A stretch of DNA of 64,000 nucleotides from Novosphingobium sp. Gsoil 351 (lineage in GTDB: Bacteria; Pseudomonadota; Alphaproteobacteria; Sphingomonadales; Sphingomonadaceae): contig NZ_CP046120.1 in assembly GCF_009707465.1 (NCBI RefSeq), forward strand, positions 2,571,501-2,635,500. Direction: 5' to 3'. Below are positions 54,101-64,000 of the stretch, in pieces. How positions within the stretch are numbered: the first letter of the stretch is position 1; every line of letters starts with the position of its first letter. A model generated the notes under the pieces. That model was not told where the DNA came from and made no database searches. It saw only the letters and a list, made by a program, of their open reading frames with translations. The position numbers and the translations under genes were made by a program.

Positions 54101-54204
54101 TCCTTCTCCCCTTCAGGGGAGAGGATCGGGAAGAGGAGGGTGTCCAAAGGTGAGCACCACGTCCCAGCCCCCTCTCCCGACCCTCTCCCCTGAAGGGCGA
54201 AGGA
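54101..54204. repeat. Inverted repeat spanning the ribosome site and first codons of nasA
   Basis: The left arm (54101-54143, containing CCCCTTCAGGGGAGAGGATC) and right arm (54163-54204, containing GACCCTCTCCCCTGAAGGG) are imperfect reverse complements of about 42 bases. The AGGAGG before the nasA GTG lies in the left arm, the start codon lies in the loop, and codons 5-18 lie in the right arm. It resembles the repeat at 60608-60768. Confidence 0.75.
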
Positions 54205-56794
54205 CTATAAAGACCACGTGCGCCTATTGCGGGGTCGGCTGCGGCATTCGTGCGACTCCAACGGGCGAACGGACGGTCATGATCGAAGGTGATCCCGACC
54301 ACCCTGCAAACCGGGGCAAACTCTGTTCGAAAGGCTCGCATTTGGGTGAGACCGTCGGCCTCGAGGGCCGCCTGCTTCACCCGATGATCGGCAAGTCGCG
54401 GGCGAGCTGGGACAAGGCGCTCGATCTCGTCGCCGCGCGGTTTCGCGAAACCATCGCCCGCCACGGCCCCGACAGCGTCGCTTTCTACGTTTCGGGCCAG
54501 CTCCTCACCGAGGACTACTACGTCGCCAACAAGTTGATGAAGGGCTTTATCGGGTCGGCCAACATCGACACCAATTCGCGGCTGTGCATGGCCAGCGCGG
54601 TTGCCGGGCACATCCGCGCGTTCGGCGAGGACATCGTCCCCGCCGCCTACGCCGATCTCGATGAGGCCGACCTGATCGTGCTGGTCGGATCGAACACCGC
54701 GTGGTGCCATCCGATCGTCTGGCAGCGGATCGAGGCGGCGCGCGCCGCCAGGGGCGCCAAACTGGTGGTGATCGACCCGCGGCGAACCGAGACTGCCGAA
54801 GGTGCCGACATTCACCTTGCGATCCGCCCCGGCAGCGACGTCGCGCTGATGAACGGCCTGCTGGCGTGGTGCCGAACGCATGGCGCAGTCGACGAGGCCT
54901 ACCTTGCCGCAAATGTCGCCACGCCCGACGGCTTCTGGGACACGGTAGGAGAGGGGAGCGACCTGTGGTCGGTGGCGCGTGCGTGCGACGTGCCCGCCAC
55001 CGATCTCAGGCGTTTCTTCGAGTTGTTTGTGGCGACCCGGCGTACGGTCACGTTGTTGAGCCAGGGGATCAATCAATCGCTCGCGGGGACCGACCAGGTC
55101 AATGCGATCCTCAACCTGCATCTGGCAACCGGCCGGATCGGCAAGCCCGGCGCCGCGCCGTTCTCGATCACCGGCCAGCCCAACGCGATGGGCGGGCGCG
55201 AGGTCGGCGGACTGGCGTCGAGCCTTGCCGCGCATATGGATTTCGCGCCCGAGAACATCGCGCGGGTCGGCAGGTTCTGGGCCGCGCCGAGGATGGCGGC
55301 CAAGCCTGGGCTCAAGGCGGTCGACCTGTTTCGCGAGCTCGGCCAGGGACGCATCAAAGCGCTGTGGATCATGGCGACCAACCCCGCGGTGTCGATGCCC
55401 GACGCAGGCCGGGTGCGCGAGGCGCTGGCCGCCTGTCCGTTCGTGGTGGTGTCCGATGTGGTTGCCGAGACCGATACCTCGCGGTTCGCGCATGTCCGCC
55501 TGCCCGCCGCGGCGTGGGGCGAGAAGGATGGGACGGTGACCAATTCCGAACGGATGGTCAGCCGCCAGCGCCCGTTCCTGCCGCTGCCGGGCGAGGCGAG
55601 GCCCGACTGGTGGATCATCGGCGAAGTCGCGCGGCGGATGGGCTGGAAGACCGCCTTTGCTTATGATCGCCCGGCCGACATCTGGCGCGAACATTGTCGA
55701 CTGTCGACGTACGAAAATTCGGGGCAACGCCTGTTCGCGTTGCCCGGCCAGGCGGCGCAGGGCAACGCCGCCTACGACGCGATGGAGCCGTTCCGCTGGG
55801 GGGGCGAGGCCTTCGCCGACGGGCGCTTTTCCACCCCGGACGGCAGGGCGCGGCTGGTGACGGTGACCCAGCGCGCCGTCGAGGCGGTGCTGCCGCGCTG
55901 GCCGATGACGCTCAACACCGGGCGCTATCGCGATCACTGGCACACCATGACCCGCACTGGGCTTTCGCCCAAACTCGCGCGCCACCGCGACGAGCCGCGG
56001 GTCGAGGTTCATCCCGCCGACGTGGCCGAACTCGCGCTCGAGCCGGGCGGGCTGGCGCGGCTGACCACACCGCAGGGCAGCAGCCTCTACCGTGTCGAGC
56101 CCAGCGATGGCCAGCGCCGCGGCGAGGCGTTCGTCCCGATCCACTGGACCGATGCCAACGCGCGCGGCGGGCGCACCGGGACTTTGCCAAGGCCGCTGGC
56201 CGATCCGGTCTCGGGCCAGCCCGGTTTCAAGGCGACCCCCTACGGATCGAGCCTGTCGCGGTCGCCTGGCGCGGGTTTCTGATCCTGAACCGCGATCTCG
56301 CCGCGGTGCCCGATTGCCTGTGGGCGACCCGGATCGCCACGCGCGGGGGCACGCTGTGGGAGCTGGCGGGCAACGGCGATCCGCGCGCGCTGGAGAAGCT
56401 GCTCCCGCGTGGCGAGACCATCGAGGCGGAGGACCGCGCGCGCGGCACCCGCCGGGTCGCAACGTTTCACGACGGGCGGCTGGCGGCGGTGCTGATGATC
56501 ACCCGCAGCGGCGAACTGCCTTCGCGCGACTATCTGCTGACGATGCTCGGCGAGACCCCCGACCTCGCCTCGGTGCTCGCCGGGCGCGCGCCGGGCGCGG
56601 CGGCGGATCGCGGGCCGATCGTGTGTGCGTGCTTCGATGTCGGGCTCAAGACCATCGTGACCGCTATCGCCGAGCGCCGGCTGGCAAACGTCGCGGCGAT
56701 CGGGGAAGCGCTGGGTGCGGGGACCAACTGCGGCTCGTGCCGCCCGGCGCTGGCGAAGCTGCTGGTGGCGCGGGAGACGGCGGAGGTGGCCTGA
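54150..56794 (+). CDS. nasA: Assimilatory nitrate reductase catalytic subunit, one-base frameshift
   Basis: Molybdopterin enzyme reducing nitrate to nitrite in the cytosol; about 881 residues after correction. [4Fe-4S] cysteines are in [15 protein letters not shown] and GKLCSKG. MGD blocks include [17 protein letters not shown] (cysteine that should bind Mo), [20 protein letters not shown] and [19 protein letters not shown]. After GQPGFKATP the frame breaks in a run of five C (56236-56240). Adding one C gives [20 protein letters not shown] and a C-terminal BFD-like [2Fe-2S] domain ([28 protein letters not shown]). Strong AGGAGG site, GTG start. Confidence 0.92.
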
Positions 56795-56839
56795 GGCACT
56801 CTGCTGGCAGGCCCCCTGATCCTCTGATAACGGCCTTCC

Positions 56840-57295
56840 ATGCCCATCACTTTCCGCGACGCCACCAAGGCCGACCTCCCCGCCATCGTCACTCTCCTCG
56901 CCGAGGATACGTTGGGCGAAAGGCGCGAAGATCCGTCGCTGCCGCTCGATCCGACCTACGAGAGGGCCTTCCAAATCATCGCCGCCAACCCCGACCAGCG
57001 TCAGATCGTCGCCGAGCGCGACGGCGCGGTGGTCGGGACGATGCAGCTGACCTTCATACCCGGCATCGCCTTCAAGGGTGCCTGGCGCGGACAAATCGAG
57101 GCGGTGCGGGTGGCGGGCTGGCTGCGCGGAGAGGGCATCGGCGGGCAGATGATCGCCTGGGCGGTGGAGCAATGCCGCGCGCGTGGCTGCCGGATGGTCC
57201 AGCTCACCAGCGACAAATCGCGGGGGGCGGCCCATCGCTTTTACGAGCGGCTGGGGTGGACGCGGAGTCACGAGGGCTTCAAGCTGAAGCTGTGA
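56840..57295 (+). CDS. GNAT-family N-acetyltransferase
   Basis: One hundred and fifty-one residues. [20 protein letters not shown] opens the fold. The acetyl-CoA motif is [20 protein letters not shown] (R/Q-x-x-G-x-G/A). The tail [20 protein letters not shown] is typical. Resembles acetyltransferases that modify small amines or amino acids. It lies 45 bases after nasA with a weak ribosome site, and its stop overlaps the flavoprotein GTG start (GTGA). The substrate is unknown, and a role in nitrogen use is only inferred from place. Confidence 0.88.
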   Translation: MPITFRDATKADLPAIVTLLAEDTLGERREDPSLPLDPTYERAFQIIAANPDQRQIVAERDGAVVGTMQLTFIPGIAFKGAWRGQIEAVRVAGWLRGEGIGGQMIAWAVEQCRARGCRMVQLTSDKSRGAAHRFYERLGWTRSHEGFKLKL

Positions 57296-58224
57296 CGACA
57301 ACAACCTATGACTGCGCGATCGTCGGCGGCGGTCCGGCCGGGCTGACCGCGGCGATCTATCTCGCGCGCTTCCGCCGCCGCGTGGTGCTGTTCGACCGCG
57401 GCGGGAGCAGGGCCGCACTGATCCCGGTCAGCCACAACCACGCCGGCTTTCCCGAGGGGATCGCGGGTGGCGAACTGCTCGCGCGGATGGGCGAGCAGGC
57501 GGCGGAATACGGCGCCGAGTTGCGCGTCGGCGACGTAGCCGAAGTCGCCGCGGCGGGCGACGACTGGCGCTTGGGCGGCGCGGGGATCGACCTCATCGCG
57601 CGGACCGTGCTGTTCGCCACCGGGGTCGACAACCGCCGTCCCGAGCTGGACGAGGCGGTCCACCGCGCCGCGCTGGCGGCGGGCAAGCTGCGCTATTGCC
57701 CGGTGTGCGATGGCTGGGAAGCGGGCGGGCCGGACTTCGGCGCGCGGGTCGGCGTGGTCGGGGCCAAGAGCCACGGTGTCGCCGAGGCGCTGTTCCTGCG
57801 CACGTTCACGCCGCACGTCCGGCTGTTCACGCTCGAGGAGTGCGAACTCCACGAGAAGGATCGCGCCGACCTCGCTGATCACGGCGTGACCTGGGATCCG
57901 CGCCCGGTCACCGCCTACGACTTTTCCGGCGCGGCGGTGCGGCTGTGTTTCGCCGATGGCGACGCCGCCGAAGTCGATACGCTCTATCCCGCGCTCGGCT
58001 CGGAACCGAACGACGAACTGATCCAGGCGCTCGGCCTGCGCACCGACAGCGACCGCTGCGTGATGACCGACAAGCACCAGCAGCTCGGCCTCAAGGGCCT
58101 GTTCGCCGCGGGCGACCTCGTCGCCGGGCTCGACCAGATCAGCGTCGCCATGGGCCACGCCGCCATTGCCGCGGTGGCGATCCACAACGACTTGCGCGAG
58201 CGCGACGGGGCGACGCCTGGCTGA
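57292..58224 (+). CDS. Thioredoxin-reductase-like NAD(P)/FAD oxidoreductase
   Basis: Three hundred and ten residues from a GTG overlapping the GNAT stop. FAD motif [31 protein letters not shown]; a redox-type CxxC in [13 protein letters not shown] (position of TrxR CATC, here CPVC); second dinucleotide motif [20 protein letters not shown], in which the usual GxGxxG is altered to GAKSHG; FAD block [20 protein letters not shown] then HAA. The changed NADPH motif suggests it may use another electron donor, like ferredoxin-dependent or YumC-type relatives. Partner unknown. Confidence 0.87.
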   Translation: MTTTTYDCAIVGGGPAGLTAAIYLARFRRRVVLFDRGGSRAALIPVSHNHAGFPEGIAGGELLARMGEQAAEYGAELRVGDVAEVAAAGDDWRLGGAGIDLIARTVLFATGVDNRRPELDEAVHRAALAAGKLRYCPVCDGWEAGGPDFGARVGVVGAKSHGVAEALFLRTFTPHVRLFTLEECELHEKDRADLADHGVTWDPRPVTAYDFSGAAVRLCFADGDAAEVDTLYPALGSEPNDELIQALGLRTDSDRCVMTDKHQQLGLKGLFAAGDLVAGLDQISVAMGHAAIAAVAIHNDLRERDGATPG

Positions 58225-58229
58225 CGGCG

Positions 58230-59696
58230 CTATTCCGCCGCGACCGGGGTCATTTCGGCCCGCGCCGCCACCCGTCGCTTGCGCCATGGCCCCCAGCGAT
58301 AATAGGCCAGCGCCAGGCTCATCGAGATCGTCGATCCGAACGGGTACGACCACCACACCGCCTCCTGCCCGATCACCGGATAGGCCAGCGCGTAGAACCC
58401 GATCCGCCCCGGATAGAGCGCGACGAACATGATCCCCAACGGGGCATAGACCGCGCCATAGGCGCGCATCGTCGAGAACAGCACCATCATCACCCCCATC
58501 AGCAGGAACGACCAGGTGACGATGAACTGGATGTGCCGGGCTAGCGGCACCGCGGGACTTCCCCCGCCCAGGAACAACTCGAGCACCGGGCGGTCGAACA
58601 ACAGGATGAGCGCGGTTACCACCGCAGTGATCGCGGTATTCAGCCCTACGCCAACCCAGGTGATGCTGCCCACCCGCTTGTGCTGCTCCGCGCCGATATT
58701 CTGTGCGACCATCGCGGTGATCGCCGCGCCGATCGCGATCGCGGGCATCTGGATGTAGTTCCACAACTGGAGCGAGGTGCCATAGGCAGCCGCGGGGATC
58801 AGACCCTCGCGGTTGACCAGCCCGATCATCACCACCCCGGCCGCACCCGCGATCAGCAGTTGGGCTCCCATCGGCAAGCCCTTGCCCACCAGATAGCTCA
58901 GTTCTTCCATGCTCGGCTTGAGGAAGCGCAGTTCGCGCCCGCGCAGGCGCAGCGGCAGATCCTTGGCATAGACCCGCCAGATCATCACCCCTGCGCCGAC
59001 CGCGCTGGCAAGCGCGCTCGACAGCGCCGATCCGGCAATCCCCAGCCGCGGCAGCGGGCCGATGCCCAGGATCAGCAGCGGGTTGAAGATCACGTCGAGC
59101 ACCACCGTCAGGATCGTCGCGCGCATCGGGGTGGTCGCGTCGCCAGCGCCGCGCAGTCCCATCGAGACCATCATCGCCAGCACCCCGAACGGCATCGAGA
59201 CCATGATGACGCGCAAGTACGACAACGCCAGCGGCTGCGCTTCGGGCGGGGTCGACATCAGGTGCAGCAGTTGCGGGGCGAAGATCCAGCCGAGGGTGGC
59301 GATGACGGCGGACAGCCCGGTGCAGAAGCCCACCCCGCCGCCGAATGCCTCGCGCGCGCCCGGGATGTCGCGCGCGCCGAACTTCTGCCCGACCAGCACC
59401 GTGGTCGCCATTCCGAACCCGAACACGGTGCCGAACGTAAGGAACATCAGCGTGTTGGCATTGGCGGTCGCGGCCAGCGCGTTTTCGCCAAGCAATCGCC
59501 CGACCCACACGGTGTTGATCGAGCCGTTGATGGTCTGGACGATGTTGGAAATCAGCGCGGGTATCGCGAACACGATCAAGGTGCGCAGGATCGGCCCGCG
59601 CGTCAGATCGCCCTTGGCCGAGGGTCCCTTCAGACGCGGGTCGTCGGGCTCTGCCGGTTGCGGGCCAGGGGAGTCGATCGGGGCGAAGTCGCTCAT
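58230..59696 (-). CDS. MATE-family efflux transporter
   Basis: Four hundred and eighty-eight residues, about 12 membrane helices in two MATE repeats: LRTLIVFAIPALISNIVQTI, NTVWVGRLLGENALAATANA, GMATTVLVGQKFGARDIPGA, and in the second half GAAITAMVAQNIGAEQHKRV. It exports cationic drugs or metabolites against Na+ or H+. I choose ATG 59696 with GAGGGGGAC before it; it overlaps the queE stop (ATGA). An upstream in-frame start at 59780 lies within queE. Confidence 0.93.
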   Translation of the reverse strand: MSDFAPIDSPGPQPAEPDDPRLKGPSAKGDLTRGPILRTLIVFAIPALISNIVQTINGSINTVWVGRLLGENALAATANANTLMFLTFGTVFGFGMATTVLVGQKFGARDIPGAREAFGGGVGFCTGLSAVIATLGWIFAPQLLHLMSTPPEAQPLALSYLRVIMVSMPFGVLAMMVSMGLRGAGDATTPMRATILTVVLDVIFNPLLILGIGPLPRLGIAGSALSSALASAVGAGVMIWRVYAKDLPLRLRGRELRFLKPSMEELSYLVGKGLPMGAQLLIAGAAGVVMIGLVNREGLIPAAAYGTSLQLWNYIQMPAIAIGAAITAMVAQNIGAEQHKRVGSITWVGVGLNTAITAVVTALILLFDRPVLELFLGGGSPAVPLARHIQFIVTWSFLLMGVMMVLFSTMRAYGAVYAPLGIMFVALYPGRIGFYALAYPVIGQEAVWWSYPFGSTISMSLALAYYRWGPWRKRRVAARAEMTPVAAE

Positions 59697-60418
59697 GTCC
59701 CCCTCGTGTCGCCGTAGAGATGGATGTGCAAGCGGTCGGACAGGCGCAGCCCTTCGCGTGCGCAGACATCCGCCAGCCACCGCGAGCGGGTGCGCAAGGT
59801 GGCGCTGTCGGTGCCCTCGGGCATCAGAAACAGGCGCTCACGGGGGATCGCATAGGTGGCGGCGAGCGCGAGGACTTCGGCGACGTCTCCGGGCGCCGCG
59901 GTCACGAACTTGAAGAACGCCCGGGGATCGGCGGCGAAGGCGGCGAGGCGTTCGGGGATTAGTGCCAGCTGCGCCGCGTTGCCCGAATGGGCAAGCTTGG
60001 GGCTGACATTGTACTGGTGGATCAGCGCATCGAGCCCGCGCGGCGGGGCGACGGTGCCGTTGGTCTCGATCTCGACGTGCATCGCGGGGAGCAGGGCGAG
60101 GAGCTTGGCGAGGGCGGGCGCCTGGAGCAAAGGCTCGCCGCCGGTGACGACGAGGCGCCCGATGCGACCGGCGGCGCCGAGCGCGAGGATGCGGTCGGCG
60201 GTTTCGGCTTCGCTCAGGACGATCTGGTTGGGCTTGCGCTCGAACGCATCCGGCCCGTCAAAGCGCCAGGTGTAGGCGGTGTCGCACCACGCGCAGGCGA
60301 GATTGCAGTTCGACAACCGCACGAATACCGAAGGCCGCCCGGCCGATGGTCCCTCGCCCTGGAGCGAGGCGAAGATCTCGGGTTCGCCGGGGATGATGGT
60401 GGCGAGCGTCAGCGGCAC
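59693..60418 (-). CDS. queE: 7-carboxy-7-deazaguanine synthase
   Basis: Radical-SAM enzyme of queuosine (preQ0) synthesis. About 241 residues from a GTG start giving MPLTLATIIPGEPEIFASLQ. The cluster motif CxxxCxxC is in RLSNCNLACAWCDTAYTW. LVVTGGEPLLQAPALAKLL and VEIETNGTVAPPRGLDALIH are family blocks, and QYNVSPKLAHSGN is the substrate region. No queC or queD is in the window. It is coupled to the MATE gene by overlap. A tandem GTGGTCCA element lies about 20 bases before the start. Confidence 0.94.
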   Translation of the reverse strand: MPLTLATIIPGEPEIFASLQGEGPSAGRPSVFVRLSNCNLACAWCDTAYTWRFDGPDAFERKPNQIVLSEAETADRILALGAAGRIGRLVVTGGEPLLQAPALAKLLALLPAMHVEIETNGTVAPPRGLDALIHQYNVSPKLAHSGNAAQLALIPERLAAFAADPRAFFKFVTAAPGDVAEVLALAATYAIPRERLFLMPEGTDSATLRTRSRWLADVCAREGLRLSDRLHIHLYGDTRGT

Positions 60419-60436
60419 GGCGCGGCGCTCACCCCG

Positions 60437-60471
60437 TGGACCACTTGGACCACTGTCCTGAATGAAAAAAC
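60437..60471 (-). repeat. T-run plus tandem GTGGTCCA element (copy 2)
   Basis: On the minus strand, T6 then CATTC, AGGACA and GTGGTCCA-A-GTGGTCCA. This matches copy 1 at 30134-30169 in order and spacing, with one mismatch over 23 bases. Here it ends 18 bases before the queE start codon. Confidence 0.6.
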
Positions 60472-60607
60472 CCTCTTTCGCGCGCGCGTTTGGAAACGCG
60501 GGCCAAGACGGGCGCAAACGGCAGCATCCGCGCCCCATGGCACAATCGGGCATGGGTAGGAAAATGGTTCGTTGGGGTGTGGGCGCGAGGATCAGCATAC
60601 CCAAACC

Positions 60608-60768
60608 CTCGCCCCTTCGGGGGAGAGGATACGGAGCCTTGCAAACTTGTTCGCTAGGCGCAGTTGGAGAGGGGGCCGCGACGTAGCGCTACGCCGCGGC
60701 CCCCTCTCCAAGCTTCGCTAGTTCCTGCGGAACAAGCTGCGCTATCCTCTCCCCTGAAGGGGCGAGGA
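60608..60768. repeat. Long inverted repeat of about 160 bases after valS
   Basis: The outer arms CTCGCCCCTTCGGGGGAGAG and CTCTCCCCTGAAGGGGCGAG enclose further complementary blocks (TTGGAGAGGGGGCCGCG / CGCGGCCCCCTCTCCAA) around the centre GTAGCGCTAC. The whole can fold into one long hairpin. It lies between the queE start region and the valS end. The short ORFs across it are not genes. Confidence 0.8.
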
Positions 60769-60772
60769 AGAT

Positions 60773-63490
60773 TCACCCCAACCGCGCCAGCGCCGCCGCT
60801 AGCCGCTCGGCCTCGGTGGCGTGGTGGGCGTGATCGGCGCGCGCCTTTTCGACCGCCTCGGGCTTGGCCCTTTCGACGAACGCGGGGTTGGAGAGGCGGC
60901 CTTCGAGCGACCTGGCTTCCTTGGTCGAGGCTTCGAGCGCCTTTGCAAGCCGAGCTTTTTCGGCGGCGATGTCGATCACGCCTTCGAGCGGGATCACGAA
61001 GTTGTCATTGGCAACGCCGATCTGCATCGCGGCTCCGGTTGGAGCGGGATCGAACCGTACTGCCGAGAGCCGCGCCAGTCGCTCGATCGCCGGGCCGTTG
61101 CGCTCGATCAAGTCGCGCGTCGCCGCTCCGCCTGCGGGCAGATATGCGGCCAGCTTTGCCCCCGGGGCAATGCCCAGTTCGGCCTTGGCCGTGCGGACGT
61201 TGCCGACCAGCTCGATCATCCATTCGATCTCGCGCTTCGCTTCCGTATCCACCGCCGTCCCTGGCTCGGGCCACTTCGCCACGATCAGCTCGTACGGCCG
61301 CGCGCCCATGCTGTGCCACAGTTCCTCGGTGACGAACGGCATGAACGGGTGCAGCATCACCAGGATCTGGTCGAGCACCCAACCGGCGACCTGGCGGGTC
61401 TCTTCGTCGAACGAACCCTTGATCAGTTCGATGTACCAGTCGCAGAACGTGTCCCACACGAAGTGGTAGATCGCGTTGGCGGCGGCGTCGAAGCGCAGGT
61501 CGACCATGGCCTGGTCGAGGGCGGCGAGCGTCTCGACGACTTCGCCTATAATCCAACGGTTTACCGCAGATTTTGCTGCGGGTGCCGCGAGCGTCGCCGA
61601 CGCAGCAATTCCGTTGCTCTGACAGAACCGTGCAGCATTCCACAGCTTGGTGGCGAAGTTGCGATAGCCCTCGACCCGGCGCTCATCCATCTTGATGTCG
61701 CGGCCCTGGCTTTCCATTGCCGCCATGAAGAAGCGCAGCGCGTCGGCCCCGAACTGGTCGATCAGGCCCAGCGGATCGACCACGTTGCCCTTCGACTTGG
61801 ACATCTTCTGGCCATCGGGCGCGCGGACCAGGCCGTGGAGGTAGAGCCGCTTCCACGGAACCTCGCCCATCAGCTTCATCCCCTGCATCGCCATCCGCGC
61901 GTCCCAGAAGAACAGGATGTCGAAGCCGGAGATCAGCAGGTCGTTGGGGTAGTGGCGCTTCAATAACGACCCTTCGCCAGGTCCGAGCAAGGTCGCGGTT
62001 TCGCTATCTTCCGGCCAGCCCAGCGTGGCGAACGGCCACAGCGCGGAGGAGAACCAGGTGTCGAGGACGTCCTCGTCCCGCGTCAGACGCCGGTCGTCGC
62101 CGGCCAGGGCGCGCGCGGCGGCCTCGTCTTCGGCAACGAAGATATTCTCGTTGTCGTCAAACCAAGCCGGAATCCGATGCCCCCACCACAACTGGCGGCT
62201 CACGCACCACGGTTGGATGTTCTCCATCCAGTTGAACCAGGTCTTCTCCCAGCTCTTGGGAACGATCTCGATCCGGCCGTCGCGCACCGCCGCGATCGGG
62301 GGCTGGGCGAGAGTCTTGGCGTCGACGTACCATTGGTCGGTCAACCACGGTTCGATCACCACGCCGCCGCGGTCACCGAAGGGGGTGGGGATGGTCCGCG
62401 GTTCGCAGTCGTGTTCGGCGCCGTCCTTGTCCACGAATGGTACCAGGAAACCCCGTTCCTTCATCCGCTGGACGACCAGGTCGCGTGCGACGAAGCGGTC
62501 GAGGCCCAGGAAATCGGCGGGCACCAGCCCGTCGGCGGTCTGCACCACCTGCGCCTCACCATCGAACATGTTGAGCATCTCGCCCGGCCTGAACCCGGCG
62601 CGCTTGCCCACCTCGAAGTCGTTGAAGTCGTGCCCCGGGGTGATCTTGACCACGCCGCTGCCCAGTTCGGGATCGGCGTGCTCGTCCGCCACCACCGGGA
62701 ACAACCGCCCGGTGAGCGGCTGGAGGATCTGCTTGCCGACGATCCCGGCGTAGCGCGCGTCGGTCGGATGCACCGCCACCGCCATGTCCGCCAGCATCGT
62801 CTCGGGCCGGGTGGTCGCCACCTCCACCGAGCCGCTGCCGTCGGCCAGCGGGTACCTGAACCGCCAGAACCCGCCCTTGACGTCCTGCGTCTCGACCTCG
62901 AGATCGCTGATCGCGGTCTTGAGCTTGGGATCCCAATTGACCAGCCGTTTGTCGCGATAGATCAGGCCTTCGTTGTAGAGATCGACGAACACCTTGGTCA
63001 CCGCGCGGGTGAAGTGCGGGTCCATGGTGAACTGCTCTCTGGACCAGTCCATCGAGCATCCGAGGCGGCGGAGCTGGCGGGTGATCGTCCCGCCGCTCTC
63101 GTGCTTCCACTCCCACACCCTGGCGACGAAGTCCTCACGCGTGTGGTTGGTGCGCTTGTCCTGGCGCAGCTCCATCTCGCGCTCGACCACCATCTGGGTG
63201 GCGATCCCGGCGTGGTCGGTGCCGACCACCCACAACGCGTCCTTGCCGCGCAGCCGCTCATAGCGGACGACCACGTCCTGCAGCGTGTTGTCGAGCGCGT
63301 GGCCGATGTGGAGGCTGCCGGTGACGTTGGGCGGCGGGTTGACGATGGTGAACGGCGTTGCCTCGGGCCGATCGGGGCGGAACAGGCCGTGGCATTCCCA
63401 ATGCGCATACCAGCGCGCCTCGATGGCGGTGGGATCGAAGGTCTTGGCCAGGGTTTCGGGGGCCGGGGTCGCGGGATCGTCAGGGGTCAT
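60773..63490 (-). CDS. valS: Valyl-tRNA synthetase
   Basis: Charges tRNA-Val; class Ia enzyme of 905 residues from ATG 63490. HIGH motif in [20 protein letters not shown]. The editing domain contains [25 protein letters not shown] is in [20 protein letters not shown]. The C-terminal tRNA-binding coiled coil starts near residue 840 ([20 protein letters not shown]). The longer in-frame stretch upstream to 63607 lacks typical N-terminal sequence and is left out. Confidence 0.97.
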   Translation of the reverse strand: MTPDDPATPAPETLAKTFDPTAIEARWYAHWECHGLFRPDRPEATPFTIVNPPPNVTGSLHIGHALDNTLQDVVVRYERLRGKDALWVVGTDHAGIATQMVVEREMELRQDKRTNHTREDFVARVWEWKHESGGTITRQLRRLGCSMDWSREQFTMDPHFTRAVTKVFVDLYNEGLIYRDKRLVNWDPKLKTAISDLEVETQDVKGGFWRFRYPLADGSGSVEVATTRPETMLADMAVAVHPTDARYAGIVGKQILQPLTGRLFPVVADEHADPELGSGVVKITPGHDFNDFEVGKRAGFRPGEMLNMFDGEAQVVQTADGLVPADFLGLDRFVARDLVVQRMKERGFLVPFVDKDGAEHDCEPRTIPTPFGDRGGVVIEPWLTDQWYVDAKTLAQPPIAAVRDGRIEIVPKSWEKTWFNWMENIQPWCVSRQLWWGHRIPAWFDDNENIFVAEDEAAARALAGDDRRLTRDEDVLDTWFSSALWPFATLGWPEDSETATLLGPGEGSLLKRHYPNDLLISGFDILFFWDARMAMQGMKLMGEVPWKRLYLHGLVRAPDGQKMSKSKGNVVDPLGLIDQFGADALRFFMAAMESQGRDIKMDERRVEGYRNFATKLWNAARFCQSNGIAASATLAAPAAKSAVNRWIIGEVVETLAALDQAMVDLRFDAAANAIYHFVWDTFCDWYIELIKGSFDEETRQVAGWVLDQILVMLHPFMPFVTEELWHSMGARPYELIVAKWPEPGTAVDTEAKREIEWMIELVGNVRTAKAELGIAPGAKLAAYLPAGGAATRDLIERNGPAIERLARLSAVRFDPAPTGAAMQIGVANDNFVIPLEGVIDIAAEKARLAKALEASTKEARSLEGRLSNPAFVERAKPEAVEKARADHAHHATEAERLAAALARLG

Positions 63491-63605
63491 GGCCGCGGGG
63501 CTTTGCCAGCGGGAATGCTGCACCGCAAGCACGCGCGAGCCGCCGGTCGGCGGGATTGGCCCGATACACTTGTCGCGGCACGGTTTTTGCCGCAAGACCC
63601 CGGCC

Positions 63606-64000
63606 ATGCGGGCACTTGCCGATTACACCCTGGAACCCGGCGCGGATGGCGCGGCGACGCTGGCTTTGCGCGGGCCGATGGTGGTGTGGGGTGTCGGCCC
63701 GATGGACCGCAAGCTGCGTGAGCTTCAGGACAAGATCGCCAGGGTCGATCTCGCCGGGGTCGAGTGCATGGACACCGTCGGGGCGTGGACCGCGTGGCGC
63801 GTCGCACGCGACCATGATGCAGAGATCGTCGGCGGCACGCCCGAGGCCAACAAGCTAATCGAGGCGGTCAAGGCCTCGGCCGGCAAGGGCGACATCCGCC
63901 CCGAACGCGGCAGCCTGGTCGAACGCGTGCCCGAGGCGGTCGGCACGCTGGTGACCGGGATGGCGCAGGGAACGCTGGCCTCGATCGCATTCCTCGGCAC
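63606..64000 (+). CDS. MlaE-family ABC transporter permease with N-terminal STAS-like domain, cut by window end
   Basis: ATG at 63606 opens [20 protein letters not shown] then [20 protein letters not shown]. The STAS-like core [20 protein letters not shown] follows, with the DTxGAW signature seen before MlaE permeases. The visible part ends ...LASIAFLG at the edge, where the membrane domain would begin. MlaE permeases move phospholipids between membranes together with MlaFDB. Divergent from valS across 115 bases. Confidence 0.82.
   Translation, partial: MRALADYTLEPGADGAATLALRGPMVVWGVGPMDRKLRELQDKIARVDLAGVECMDTVGAWTAWRVARDHDAEIVGGTPEANKLIEAVKASAGKGDIRPERGSLVERVPEAVGTLVTGMAQGTLASIAFLG

Noticed and set aside
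53598..56462. 954-residue minus-strand ORF
   Set aside because: Antisense to nirB, nirD and nasA; Arg/Gly/Pro-rich composition with no domain, as expected for a GC-rich shadow frame.

Overview
The window is 64 kb of high-GC chromosome. It most likely comes from an alphaproteobacterium of the order Sphingomonadales. Supporting signs are a TonB-dependent receptor operon, the 41-residue zinc-free form of L36, a lysC product beginning MARIVMKFGG, small secreted proteins of alphaproteobacterial type, and hairpin-forming intergenic repeats of the kind common in sphingomonads. I see no phage, insertion sequence, CRISPR array, tRNA or rRNA gene. The content looks like core chromosome with several metabolic islands.

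Layout: (1) 1-5.5 kb: 3' end of an Mrp/ApbC Fe-S carrier, a Tat-exported molybdenum hydroxylase large subunit, ferrochelatase and a cytochrome P450. (2) 5.5-11.8 kb, minus strand: a class A penicillin-binding protein, MsrB, an NfeD/SPFH membrane pair and small secreted proteins. (3) 12-15 kb: an HxlR regulator, a secreted cupin-like protein, a class II aldolase and an orphan [2Fe-2S] hydroxylase subunit. (4) 15-19 kb: an iron-uptake operon (TonB receptor, PiuC-type dioxygenase, PepSY protein) behind two Fur-box-like sites, then arsC. (5) 19-34.6 kb: housekeeping and stress genes (M14 peptidase, galE, L36, nitronate monooxygenase, katG, a second class A PBP, aspartyl protease, lysC, ubiG) and a telA/xpaC-like/PHA-granule trio. 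(6) 34.6-40.1 kb: a four-gene mannose locus (phosphomannose isomerase, mannose-1-P guanylyltransferase, GH130 and a GT4-barrel fusion). (7) 40.3-46.6 kb: a TonB-like protein, a lone receiver domain and a translationally coupled acyl-CoA/ester catabolic set. (8) 46.7-58.2 kb: an assimilatory nitrate cluster (nasT, nasS, leader terminator, narK, porin, nirB, nirD, nasA), then an acetyltransferase and a thioredoxin-reductase-like flavoprotein. (9) 58.2-64 kb: MATE exporter, queE, valS and the start of an MlaE-type permease.

The nitrate cluster reads as a complete uptake-to-ammonium route. The porin and NarK bring in nitrate, NasA reduces it to nitrite, and NirBD reduces nitrite to ammonium. NasS senses nitrate, and NasT (ANTAR domain) probably prevents termination at a hairpin found directly before narK. 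The mannose locus would make GDP-mannose, polymerise or transfer it with the GT4 fusion, and recover mannose 1-phosphate by GH130 phosphorolysis. Its product is unknown and it is the best candidate here for an undescribed system.

Quality note: five genes (mrp, an S9 peptidase remnant, the second PBP, nasS, nasA) are each put out of frame by one base in a run of C or G, and in each case the conserved sequence resumes in another frame. This points to homopolymer errors in the assembly rather than five dead genes, so the affected coordinates below span both frames.
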